Assembly (NCBI RefSeq): GCF_001939065.1
Contig: NZ_MPSZ01000003.1
Location: 163,703-227,702 of the forward strand
DNA: 64,000 bases
Direction: 5' to 3'
DNA from: Exiguobacterium indicum HHS 31
GTDB taxonomy: Bacteria; Bacillota; Bacilli; Exiguobacteriales; Exiguobacteriaceae
Part shown: piece by piece, positions 55,006 through 63,055 of the stretch
Numbering within the stretch: position 1 is the stretch's first letter
Layout of the letters: each line of letters begins with the position of its first letter
Notes under the pieces: model-generated
Database searches by the model: none
What the model was told of the DNA's origin: nothing
Seen by the model: the letters and a program-made list of their open reading frames with translations, nothing else
Translations under genes and position numbers: made by a program

Positions 55006-55650
55006 TCATGAATGACTGCGGGGAATCGCTTTCGGATAACTATCAGTGGATTCGCGTGTCGCTTCCTTTTTGCTTAACGAGCGAGAATAGACGATCAAGA
55101 GTCCGAGCATCAGACCAAGGACACCACCGATTCCTGTATTCATGAGAATGTTCGGTGATACGGGTTTCGTTGGAATCCGTGCGCTCGAGAACACTTCCGT
55201 CTTACTCGTGTTGATCAGTTGTGGAAGATAATCCTGGAAGACTTCCGTCATCGTATTCGCCTGGATGGCTGCCTGCTCCGCCGAACGATCCGTGACGGAT
55301 AAGGCGATGACTTGCGAATCGAGATTGCTCGAGACCGTCAGGCGATCCGTCAAATCGAATAACCGCTTGTCGGTGACGTTCATCTTTTGGGCGACCTGAT
55401 CGACGACCTCTGGGCTTCGTAGGATATCTTGATAGGTACTGACGAGTGTCGGCGTCGATGTCGCCTCTGTGTTCGCTTGAGGAACGACGAGGATGTATGC
55501 CGTCGCCTCGTATGTCTTTGGGATGACATACGTGCTAAGCGCATATCCGGCTCCCGCAAAGAGAATCATGAAGAGTGCAAGTAGCCACCAGCCGCGTCGG
55601 AGTGTCGTCAAATGATCTCCGAAGGTTTTTCTTTGATGCATCGAGCTCAC
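55006..55650 (-). CDS. Wzz/YveK-type chain-length determinant
   Basis: 214 residues. Two membrane helices (~20-42 and ~168-188) flank an external Wzz domain (SSNLDSQVIALSV, IPTKPVSPNILMN with the Pro-rich motif before helix 2). It controls polymer length and normally works with a separate BY-kinase of CapB/YwqD type; none is encoded here. First gene of the polysaccharide operon. The GTG at 55650 is used because AGAGGTG lies 7 bases upstream; an ATG nine bases later is too far from it. Confidence 0.9.
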   Translation of the reverse strand: MSSMHQRKTFGDHLTTLRRGWWLLALFMILFAGAGYALSTYVIPKTYEATAYILVVPQANTEATSTPTLVSTYQDILRSPEVVDQVAQKMNVTDKRLFDLTDRLTVSSNLDSQVIALSVTDRSAEQAAIQANTMTEVFQDYLPQLINTSKTEVFSSARIPTKPVSPNILMNTGIGGVLGLMLGLLIVYSRSLSKKEATRESTDSYPKAIPRSHS

Positions 55651-55979
55651 TGTTGTTCACCTCTTTCTGGCTTGACCGAATGGATGGACATTGGTTATGT
55701 CTACACCTTATTTCCAATCGACTCCCAAAACAATTAGAGCTTGGTGGAAATGATTATATTTTTTTCGGTAGCTATCTCGCTTGCGTGACACTATTTCACA
55801 GCATGAATTCATATCACGAAAAAAACGCGATTCACGAAAAAATGATCACGTTTTCCTTAATATTTTTTCATTTATCTGCATGATGTTTTGAAAGATAAGG
55901 GTAAATACCAATTTGATGATTAAAAAGTGCTCAAATCGGTAATAAGTCCTATATGAAGGGTGGATAGTCTTTAGAAATC
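55651..55979. promoter_or_regulatory. Divergent control region of the polysaccharide locus
   Basis: A 329-base AT-rich gap between the Wzz-type and Wzy-type genes. It contains direct repeats TCACGAAAAAA at 55814 and 55832 and a third TCACG at 55846 (spacing 18 and 14 bases). No single promoter stands out. The repeats are the best candidate for a regulator site controlling one or both directions. Confidence 0.5.
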
Positions 55980-57248
55980 ATGTTAAAATCAGCCAATATA
56001 CCCACATCGTTTGCCTTATCCATCCTAGTCGTTTGGATCATGCTCGATGCTTGGATTCGTCCCTTATCCTTCACGGACGAAGTGTTGCCGAAACAGTGGT
56101 CTCTTTGGTTGCTTCCGGTCTACATCGTTCTGTTCAGTGTCTGTTGGCTCATCTTACGACCGTTCTATCGCGCCAACCGAGCGACTGGACATCAAATTGC
56201 ACTCATTTTTCTGATTTATCTGACATTTCATATCGTTTTTTTCTTCTTTAACACGAATACGGATCGTATTCTTGCTTCGCTTTACCTCATCTCGACTTGG
56301 CTGTTCGTTGGCATCGTCTCTTCGCTCTCGCGTACATCGATCGAACGATGGCAACGACTGTTGTGTCATTTTCTTTATGGACAAGCCGTCTTTCTCGCTT
56401 CCTATGCCCTCATCGTCTCCTTTGGTTCAGAGTATGTCCCGGTCGAAAACCTGCAATGGCTTCGAATCGGTCCTTTGTCGTTTCCTCAACTGTACGTCGG
56501 GGAACAAGGCTCTTTCCTTCGCCTCGCTGGTCTGATGAACAATCCGAATACGTTTGCAGCGTGGCTTGTTCCAGGCGGACTGTTTGCTTGGTTCTATCTG
56601 CTCAGACAGTTCCCGCGTCGGCAAAGCTTTCTGCACGCCGTACTCCTCCTCCTCATCATCATCGCGTTACTCAGAAGCGGTTCGCAGACAGGTATCTATT
56701 CTTTTCTCCTCCTTGCTCTGCTGACGAGTATTCGAATGGTTCCGGGAACGAGACAGCGGGTGCAGGTGACAGCGTGTTACGTAACGGGCAGCTTGATCCT
56801 CCTAGCCATCTTTACGTTTCAAGGACTGCTTCCCCGTTTGCTCAGTCTCAACGGACGATTGACGCTTTGGCAAGCCGGATGGCGCGCTTCCGCTGATTCG
56901 CTTTGGTTCGGGCACGGGATCGGGAGTGCCCCACGCGGACTGGAGGAACAACTGAACGAACAAGTTCTCTATACGTTCCACAGTACACCGATCACTTATC
57001 TCTATGAATTTGGACTCATCGGTTGTTTGCTGTACGGCGCAGTCTTTCTGTATCTGTTCTATCGACTGTTTCGGATTCAGACAACGGATCTCGCGTTTCT
57101 CCCACTGTTGCTTGCAAGCTGGCTCGGACTACTTCAATTCACGGAAAGCATTCTCGTTAGACCGAGTGGATTTTATTTCATTTGGCTCAGCCTTCTCGCT
57201 TATACGTCGCTTCGTCGACTTCCACCTCACGACAGTACCCACACCTAG
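55980..57248 (+). CDS. Wzy/O-antigen ligase-family membrane protein
   Basis: 422 residues, about twelve hydrophobic helices. The late external loop has SLNGRLTLWQAGWRASADSLWFGHGIGSAP and HSTPITYLYEFGLIGCLLYG, which is the O-antigen ligase/polymerase signature region. It likely polymerises or transfers the polysaccharide outside the membrane. It is transcribed away from the main operon. The ribosome site is weak (GAAGGGTGG 20 bases upstream), so the exact start is less certain. Confidence 0.87.
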   Translation: MLKSANIPTSFALSILVVWIMLDAWIRPLSFTDEVLPKQWSLWLLPVYIVLFSVCWLILRPFYRANRATGHQIALIFLIYLTFHIVFFFFNTNTDRILASLYLISTWLFVGIVSSLSRTSIERWQRLLCHFLYGQAVFLASYALIVSFGSEYVPVENLQWLRIGPLSFPQLYVGEQGSFLRLAGLMNNPNTFAAWLVPGGLFAWFYLLRQFPRRQSFLHAVLLLLIIIALLRSGSQTGIYSFLLLALLTSIRMVPGTRQRVQVTACYVTGSLILLAIFTFQGLLPRLLSLNGRLTLWQAGWRASADSLWFGHGIGSAPRGLEEQLNEQVLYTFHSTPITYLYEFGLIGCLLYGAVFLYLFYRLFRIQTTDLAFLPLLLASWLGLLQFTESILVRPSGFYFIWLSLLAYTSLRRLPPHDSTHT

Positions 57249-57276
57249 AGCACCTACATGAAAGGGGTATGACATC

Positions 57277-58035
57277 ATGAAGAAATGGACAGAACAACAA
57301 GTCATCGATAGCCTAATCGAAGCTAGTATCGAATATCCCGCTCTCGACGCAAAGACGTATGCGCGCTGGTCGGTCGGAAAAGACATTCCATCGATCACGA
57401 CGATCATCAATGTATTTGGCTCTTGGCGTGAAGCACTCCAAGCCGCTGGTCTCTCATCGATCCGTCCTTATTTCTCAGACGAAGAAATCCTTGCTTTCAT
57501 CAAGGAAGCGTCAACGCGTCTTCATCCTTTCCATAGCAACAGCTACCGGGAGTGGGCAAAGGCGAAACATGGCCCCTCCTTGACATTGATCAACTTACGC
57601 TTCGGTTCTTGGTCACGTGCACTCGAAGAAGCACACATTGAAATGACACGTTCTATCTCGATGACAGAAGAACGTATTATCACGGCACTGCTCGAAGCTT
57701 CAGATGTCCTTCCACGTCTGACGACACAGACGTATGCGATTTGGGCACAAGAAAACGGACATCCGACAGTCGCGACGATTGCCCGTAAATACGGTTCATG
57801 GGCAGATGCCCTCGCTTGCCTCGACATCGCCCCGCCTCGCCGGAAATGGGTCGAAGAAGATGTCCTTGAAGCACTGCGGCAGGCACAAGAAGAGTTACCT
57901 TCGCTCAGCATCATTCATTACCGGAAATGGGCAGAAGGTCGCTCGGTTCCGAGCACCTCAACGATCAATGCTCTCTTCGGTAGCTGGACCTCCGCCGTGC
58001 AATGCCTCAAGCGTGCACGCGTCTCTCTTTCCTGA
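57277..58035 (+). CDS. HNH-associated repeat protein, four repeats, no nuclease (copy 2)
   Basis: 252 residues, four ~55-residue repeats with FGSW-x-x-AL endings, colinear with copy 1 at 42124-42867. The third repeats match most closely (QTY-x-x-W then PTVATIAR-R/K-YGSW-x-x-AL in both), so the genes are paralogues. AAAGGGG precedes the ATG, 28 bases after the Wzy-type gene, so it is probably co-transcribed with it. It probably binds DNA; its target and effect are unknown. Confidence 0.78.
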   Translation: MKKWTEQQVIDSLIEASIEYPALDAKTYARWSVGKDIPSITTIINVFGSWREALQAAGLSSIRPYFSDEEILAFIKEASTRLHPFHSNSYREWAKAKHGPSLTLINLRFGSWSRALEEAHIEMTRSISMTEERIITALLEASDVLPRLTTQTYAIWAQENGHPTVATIARKYGSWADALACLDIAPPRRKWVEEDVLEALRQAQEELPSLSIIHYRKWAEGRSVPSTSTINALFGSWTSAVQCLKRARVSLS

Positions 58036-58051
58036 TTCTGCTCTTCTACCT

Positions 58052-58090
58052 AAAAGGAGTGGTCCGGTCTCGACCGGATCACTCCTTTTT
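58052..58090. terminator. Bidirectional terminator
   Basis: AAAAGGAGTG-TCCGGTC and GACCGGA-CACTCCTTTTT form the stem around TC. Confidence 0.88.
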
Positions 58091-58095
58091 CGTGC

Positions 58096-59091
58096 CTATG
58101 ATTTTTTGATTTGCTCAAGCAGCGAGGCAGGCAACAGCGTCACCGTATCGTGCTTCAATAAATAGATGTCTTCCACATACGCTCCGATGCGTCGGGGATT
58201 ACGTTGCCCGTGGAGATTGTTTTGAATCGCTTTCGGAAAATTGACGCCACATTCATACGCATGCGGGTACCCCCCACCGAATCGCGGATTGATCTCTGAT
58301 AGGTAGAGCGTTCCGTCCACATCGAACAGGTCAAAATCAAGCGGACCGATAAGACCGGTTCCATCTAAGACGTGCTCGACCAGTTCAAAGACATCATCGC
58401 GTTTAACGGAACGACTCTTGTCAGTTTCTCCTGCACGCATGACGAGTTTCTCCTTGATGAAGATATCGGTCACTTCATGCGTCAGCCAGTCGACATAGAC
58501 ATCGACACCGAGCTCTTGTCCTCTTAAGTATTCTTGAATCAATAAATCTGGATAGGTAGCGAATAATCCTTCGACGACCTCAAGTGAAGAAACTGCCTGG
58601 ACATGGAGACTGGCACTCCCATTGCGTGGTTTGACGAAGACTGGGAACTGGACCTCCCCTTGCGCAAGTGCGCTCCGGAATGCTTCGAGCGTCACGTATG
58701 TCCGCGCATGCGCGATCCCTTCCGCGACACAATACGTATACATCGCGTACTTGTCGAAACAGAGACGACAGGCATCCATCGGTGAGACGAGGACCGTGAC
58801 ACCGATGGCTTCAAACTGTTCCGTCGCCGCTGCAAGTAACTCCAGTTCAGGATCAATCAATGACAATAATGCTGTCACCTGTTCCCGCTGGCACAATTCA
58901 AGTAAATGCTTGATATAATCCGGTGCATCGATCCGTGGTACGAGATGATGGCGTTCCGTCATATAGAGACCCGGTGCGAGTGGACTACAGTCCGCGGTAC
59001 TGACATGACCGTATGACATCTCACGGACAAAATACTCGACCAGCTTCGTCCGACGACCAACGCTCGTCATCAATAAATGGGAAGTCTTCAT
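58096..59091 (-). CDS. ATP-grasp family ligase
   Basis: 331 residues. An N-terminal pre-ATP-grasp Rossmann part (LLMTSVGRRTKLVEYF) is followed by ATP-grasp motifs FPVFVKPRNGSAS (~150), LLIQEYLRGQELGVDVYVD and the metal-binding FDVDGTLYLSEINPRFGGGYPHAYECG (~275-300). Carbamoyl-phosphate-synthase-like ATP-grasp proteins of this form are frequent near polysaccharide loci, and ligate a carboxylate to an amine. AAGGAGACTGCCTT precedes ATG 59091; the longer reading has no site. Confidence 0.88.
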   Translation of the reverse strand: MKTSHLLMTSVGRRTKLVEYFVREMSYGHVSTADCSPLAPGLYMTERHHLVPRIDAPDYIKHLLELCQREQVTALLSLIDPELELLAAATEQFEAIGVTVLVSPMDACRLCFDKYAMYTYCVAEGIAHARTYVTLEAFRSALAQGEVQFPVFVKPRNGSASLHVQAVSSLEVVEGLFATYPDLLIQEYLRGQELGVDVYVDWLTHEVTDIFIKEKLVMRAGETDKSRSVKRDDVFELVEHVLDGTGLIGPLDFDLFDVDGTLYLSEINPRFGGGYPHAYECGVNFPKAIQNNLHGQRNPRRIGAYVEDIYLLKHDTVTLLPASLLEQIKKS

Positions 59092-59107
59092 AAGGCAGTC
59101 TCCTTCG

Positions 59108-59632
59108 TTAAAAGTGATGCCTGTTCTTTTCGTGCCAGAAGGAAAGACTTCCTGCTTGGCGTCGTACTTTTTTCCTATAGACGAGTAGATAACATCCGAT
59201 TCCAATTAATGCCCCCATTCCATCGAGTAAGACATCTTGAATGAGTCCTGTCCGGTCCCCTGTCAAAATCTGATGAAACTCATCAAAGACCGCTACCGTG
59301 ATTGCTAACGAATAGGCAAACAAGACGGCCAGTCCTGTCGTTAGGCGACGACGCGTCAAATCAATCAATCCCACACCTAACACAAGAAACGTTGAGACGT
59401 GCGCGGCTTTTCGAATGAAAAATTCAATGAAGCCACTCCGTCCAAGGGCAGCGACACTGACTTCTCCATGATAGGAAAAGGAGATGAAGCGCAGATGATC
59501 GACGAATCCTAACGGAATGAAGCGCGATAACCCTGGTTTGATGGATTGTGCCTGGTACGGCATCGAACTTGAGATAAAGAGGACTAAGAGAACGGCGAGG
59601 ACAACATAGCCGGACCATGTAATTTTTTTCAT
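59108..59632 (-). CDS. VanZ-like family membrane protein
   Basis: 174 residues, four hydrophobic helices. Family motifs FIRKAAHVSTFLVLGVGL and FDEFHQILTGDRTGLIQDVLLDGMGALIG are clear. VanZ itself gives low-level teicoplanin resistance; the role of most relatives is unknown. AAAAGGAGTG precedes the ATG. Sixteen bases separate it from the ATP-grasp gene, an operon. Confidence 0.92.
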   Translation of the reverse strand: MKKITWSGYVVLAVLLVLFISSSMPYQAQSIKPGLSRFIPLGFVDHLRFISFSYHGEVSVAALGRSGFIEFFIRKAAHVSTFLVLGVGLIDLTRRRLTTGLAVLFAYSLAITVAVFDEFHQILTGDRTGLIQDVLLDGMGALIGIGCYLLVYRKKVRRQAGSLSFWHEKNRHHF

Positions 59633-59835
59633 GAAGACACTCCTTTTTTCACATACACCTTAGAATAGCATGCGGTTTACATCAGTATAACTATCGCTTT
59701 AAAAGCCAGTTTTAGTATTTAACTATCTTTTTATTTCCTTATTCAAACGTTTTTTACATTTCAAAGGTTTCTCCCGTACGATAAGTGGTTAATTAGTACT
59801 ATACACGATGACCTGAGGAATAGGAGTGAAGCGCT

Positions 59836-60255
59836 ATGAATCGCGCACTTGGAAAAAAAATCATGCAACTACGAAAACAGCACAAGTACACCCAAAAGCA
59901 TCTAGCCGAAAAATGTGGTGAAACTGCGACGACGATTTCCGCATATGAACGCGGACAACGGATGCCAACTCCCCAATCCCTCGAACGCTTAGCACTTGCT
60001 TTAAATACAACAATCATTGATTTGATTGATCCAAAGCATGTTCAGCACCCATCTCTGAATGAATTCATACAACAAGCGCTCGAACCGACGAAACCTCTTG
60101 ATTTAAAGCTCGTATTAGAGGATTTACTCGTTCATTTGAGTTTATCTAAAGAAATTTATTTCGATGGTAGACTGATCTCAACTACAGTTCGAGAAGAGAT
60201 GGCGACTTCGATTGATCATGCGTTAAAACGCGGATCAGCATCGATCGAAGCTTAA
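59836..60255 (+). CDS. XRE-family transcriptional regulator
   Basis: 139 residues. N-terminal helix-turn-helix (KIMQLRKQHKYTQKHLAEKCG, TTISAYERGQRMPTPQSLERLALAL) and a ~75-residue C-terminal part of unknown type, similar in layout to SinR-like repressors without a clear SinI-binding domain. TAGGAGTGAAGCGCT precedes the ATG. Single gene with a strong terminator. Target genes unknown. Confidence 0.9.
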   Translation: MNRALGKKIMQLRKQHKYTQKHLAEKCGETATTISAYERGQRMPTPQSLERLALALNTTIIDLIDPKHVQHPSLNEFIQQALEPTKPLDLKLVLEDLLVHLSLSKEIYFDGRLISTTVREEMATSIDHALKRGSASIEA

Positions 60256-60307
60256 AAAGAGAAAAGGCATGGGACGTAATCGCTCCCATACCTTCTCTCT
60301 TTTTTTA
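60254..60307. terminator. Bidirectional terminator
   Basis: AAAAAGAGAAAAGGCATGGG and CCCATACCTTCTCTCTTTTTTT form the stem, between convergent genes. Confidence 0.87.
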
Positions 60308-60616
60308 GTCCGTTTTTACGACATGATCGATGTACAATTGACTTTCTTCATATGTTGCCTCCAACAGTCTTCGAAAAAAAGTGTTTTGTACCGTCTTCTC
60401 TGAAACGAACACGCGATCATATCGTTGATGTGTCTGTTTGAGAAGACTGAATTTTAGCGTTCGAAGTTCTGAAGAAAAAAACAATTGAATACCGTGATGT
60501 CCGAAAGCATCCATTGCTCTCGATTCTTCTAAGAAGTGAAAGGATTCGTCTGGAAACAAAGTCTCAATGAACGATAGACAGCTTTTTTGAAAGGTAGTTT
60601 CGTTCTGATTTTCCAT
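60305..60616 (-). CDS. Small hypothetical protein
   Basis: 103 residues, soluble. Starts MENQNETTFQKSCLSFIETL and contains FFSSELRTLKFSLLKQTHQ and FFRRLLEATYEESQL. ATG 60616 has AGAGGAG upstream; the longer reading from 60664 is less likely. No family is recognised. It lies 141 bases after the methyltransferase-like gene on the same strand and could be the last member of that unit. Confidence 0.65.
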   Translation of the reverse strand: MENQNETTFQKSCLSFIETLFPDESFHFLEESRAMDAFGHHGIQLFFSSELRTLKFSLLKQTHQRYDRVFVSEKTVQNTFFRRLLEATYEESQLYIDHVVKTD

Positions 60617-60757
60617 GATGGTCCGGCTCCTCTTTCTCATGATGTACTTTGAATCGTAATACAAAACTTCTGTATCTCAATACCCTGCCTTTAGACCTAT
60701 TCAAACTAAACTAGGAGATATATTTTTAATTTATTCTCCTTCTATTCTATCAAAAGC

Positions 60758-61495
60758 TTATTGTTTATTGAATTCAAGAACGACAATTGTTTTTCCTTCA
60801 TATATTGATCGACCTTCATAACGAGAGAGTTTCGCGAATTCAAATAAGGTTTCAGGTTTGTATAAGTAATCGATTGCATAGCTTACTTTTTCTTCGCTAC
60901 CTGATTTTAAATACGCATTAAATAAGAGTCGTTCGCCATCTACATGATGACCAAAGAACATTAAAGTATCATGTATCCGTCGAGTCGAAATGGACTGCTC
61001 TGATTCTCTTAGATAAGGAATATCGTGCAACGAAACGAGCAGTTTTCCATGTACACCTAAAAGTTGACGTATGTTCCGAAAGAATAATAGCAGTTCCCCA
61101 CGGTTGTAATGCATGATGGTCGTACCAGGAAGAACGATCCGATCAAAGAATTCAGGACCTACGACGTCTGTCACATCATGGCTCCAGCCATATACTTTAT
61201 GACGGTACGGTGTATCGATTTGATGTGTCCGAATCATTTCTGACTCGATCAAATATAAATCGTATCCTTCATCAGATAAGAGATTAAAGAGTTTTGGATC
61301 GAACGTGCCGTAAAACAGAACCTTCTCTTCTTTTTGTAGATAGCGTCGATAAAACGTCAATTCATCAATTTCTGTGACTTGCTTCGCTTCTTGATACAGT
61401 TGCCCAAAACGTTCATCCGCATAAACGTGATCGAGTACTTCAACACGTGAATAGCTTCCCTTTCTTAAAAATGGACCAAATAATACGTCACTCAT
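60758..61495 (-). CDS. Possible class I methyltransferase-fold protein of the peptide-gene cluster
   Basis: 245 residues. The middle reads like a Rossmann methyltransferase core: KVLFYGTFDPKLFNLLSDEG, YLIESEM, FDRIVLPGTTIMHYNRGELLLFFRNIRQLL, GKLLVSLHDIP. The usual glycine-rich motif I is degenerate (YGTFDPK), so SAM binding is uncertain. It is preceded by AAGGAG inside the upstream gene, which it overlaps by 8 bases. Family not recognised. Confidence 0.7.
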   Translation of the reverse strand: MSDVLFGPFLRKGSYSRVEVLDHVYADERFGQLYQEAKQVTEIDELTFYRRYLQKEEKVLFYGTFDPKLFNLLSDEGYDLYLIESEMIRTHQIDTPYRHKVYGWSHDVTDVVGPEFFDRIVLPGTTIMHYNRGELLLFFRNIRQLLGVHGKLLVSLHDIPYLRESEQSISTRRIHDTLMFFGHHVDGERLLFNAYLKSGSEEKVSYAIDYLYKPETLFEFAKLSRYEGRSIYEGKTIVVLEFNKQ

Positions 61496-62684
61496 GATAC
61501 ATCAACTCCTTATAGTATCGAATCGCTTCTGCATAGTCTGCTCCAAGTCGTTCTGGTAATACATCAAATTGTTCTTTTTGATCAGCTTCAAGAATCCACA
61601 AAAATGCTTCGTTCGTTTCGAATAGTTGCATCGATGTTAAATCGAAAGCGAAATACCCCTCTTCGTTTTGAATACCAATCAACGTGAGTGGACCGATACG
61701 TCCAATCGTTCGTGGTAATTCTAAATCTGAATAGGGTGTAACAAATCGACTTTCACCTGAAAATGATCCTGCGAGTTGATAGAGTAACGGAAATAACTCG
61801 AGTTCCTTTGGTGTGGCCATTGCCTCTAACTGCCCTGCTCTTTGCTCAACCATTAGAGAAATGTCCGAACTCAACCGATCGGTTTTCTGTCGATCCGCAT
61901 AGATACCATCTTCAAAGAAAAAAAGACGATGTGAATTTTTCAATCCAGCTTGTGTCGCATAATCCAATATACCGGCAAATCGTTCGTTTTGAATCCACCC
62001 GGTATCCTTCCAGCGCTCCAACTGACGAGCGAGTTCTGCCCGAGATAAAACATCAAGTCGTGTTTCAAGCGGTGGGGACAGTGTATCACCGAAAGCAAGA
62101 AGGACTGGCATCCGACTCATTAATTCAATGATTGGTAGATCGTGACGCATCGGATGATCAAAATACACGATACTATTCACTGTCATCGATGTGAAAAAGG
62201 AGGCTGGAATACGATTCAACAATGAGCTATCTTCGATATAGACATGCCGCAACGGTTGCGGTTGGAATAGTGAAGCATATCGATGAACGCCCGTCATCAA
62301 AGACAATAACTCGTTTTGAACGATGGGAAGCACTAACTTTTCATCCTCAAATATGAGAGGTAGTTCTAAACCATTTAGAAAATCGGGTTGTCCAAATACG
62401 ATACCACCTTCCGCTCGAATTAAATGAAACTGAACATGAAGCATCTGCTGCTGCAAATAAGCAACCAGTCGTAATGTACGTTCTCCTTCACCTTGTAGAA
62501 TAAAGAGATAATGTTCATATTCTTGAAAATTCATATAATCCAGTAAATCCTCGAACGTATGCATGTCGTAATCAAAAACATCTAAAGAAAAACGATGGGT
62601 TTCACAAAAGTGTCTCATCGCTGAAGAGGGACGTGAGCGTTGTAACCAACCATCCTGTTCTGATACGATCGTAATTCCTATCAT
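61488..62684 (-). CDS. Unknown 398-residue protein with PqqD-like C-terminal motif
   Basis: No family recognised. The first ~110 residues look like an alpha/beta fold (MIGITIVSEQDGW, HYLFILQGEGERTLRLVAYL). The C-terminal ~90 residues contain GYFAFDLTSMQLFETNEAFLW followed by ILEA, which resembles the 'FD-x-x-x-x-LF-x-x-NE' motif of PqqD-like leader-binding domains in peptide-modification systems; this is a resemblance only. No radical-SAM CxxxCxxC, YcaO or lanthipeptide motif is seen. GAAAGGAG precedes the ATG. It follows a hairpin downstream of the 49-residue peptide gene and overlaps the next gene. Confidence 0.72.
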   Translation of the reverse strand: MIGITIVSEQDGWLQRSRPSSAMRHFCETHRFSLDVFDYDMHTFEDLLDYMNFQEYEHYLFILQGEGERTLRLVAYLQQQMLHVQFHLIRAEGGIVFGQPDFLNGLELPLIFEDEKLVLPIVQNELLSLMTGVHRYASLFQPQPLRHVYIEDSSLLNRIPASFFTSMTVNSIVYFDHPMRHDLPIIELMSRMPVLLAFGDTLSPPLETRLDVLSRAELARQLERWKDTGWIQNERFAGILDYATQAGLKNSHRLFFFEDGIYADRQKTDRLSSDISLMVEQRAGQLEAMATPKELELFPLLYQLAGSFSGESRFVTPYSDLELPRTIGRIGPLTLIGIQNEEGYFAFDLTSMQLFETNEAFLWILEADQKEQFDVLPERLGADYAEAIRYYKELMYHE

Positions 62685-62713
62685 GTGATTGCTCCTTTCT
62701 GATGAAAATCATG

Positions 62714-62750
62714 CAAAAAGGACTTCATCCCACATACGAATGAAGTCCTT
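62714..62750 (-). terminator. Hairpin attenuator between the peptide gene and its downstream genes
   Basis: On the minus strand AAGGACTTCAT and ATGAAGTCCTT pair around TCGTATGTGGG, followed by TTTTTGC. It lies 8 bases after the peptide stop and 30 before the next start. A partial terminator in this position is common after precursor-peptide genes. Confidence 0.8.
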
Positions 62751-62758
62751 AGAATGAT

Positions 62759-62908
62759 TCAAGCAGTCTTGTTTCTATCTTTCTTAGACTTAGCAATGGT
62801 TTGATCCATTTCCCGATGAGCCAAGGGGGCGACTGAGACGGTAGCAGCATTGAGACACCAAGCGCAAGAAGTCATGTTACGTCGCGTTTCTTTTAAGATG
62901 AGTGTCAT
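62759..62908 (-). CDS. 49-residue Cys-containing peptide, candidate precursor or signal
   Basis: Starts MTLILKETRRNM, then TSCAWCLNAATVSVAPLAH, and ends in a charged REMDQTIAKSKKDRNKTA tail. AAAGGGG lies 6 bases before the ATG at 62908. There is no secretion signal. The Cys-x-x-Cys within a small-residue and Ser/Thr segment is unlike an ordinary cytoplasmic protein. It is followed by a hairpin and two unrecognised genes, and is divergent from an RRNPP-type regulator, so it could be a modified-peptide precursor or a pheromone. Confidence 0.65.
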   Translation of the reverse strand: MTLILKETRRNMTSCAWCLNAATVSVAPLAHREMDQTIAKSKKDRNKTA

Positions 62909-63055
62909 GGGTGTACCCCTTTCTGAATCAAATACGGCGGGCGATGAAACATTGATATGAAATCAAGTAAATCTATGGTATCCCTTTGCAATCACTTCTA
63001 TAATAGAAATGGATACTGAGTAACAGTTCAATTTTCATGAAAGGACGAGGATCCA

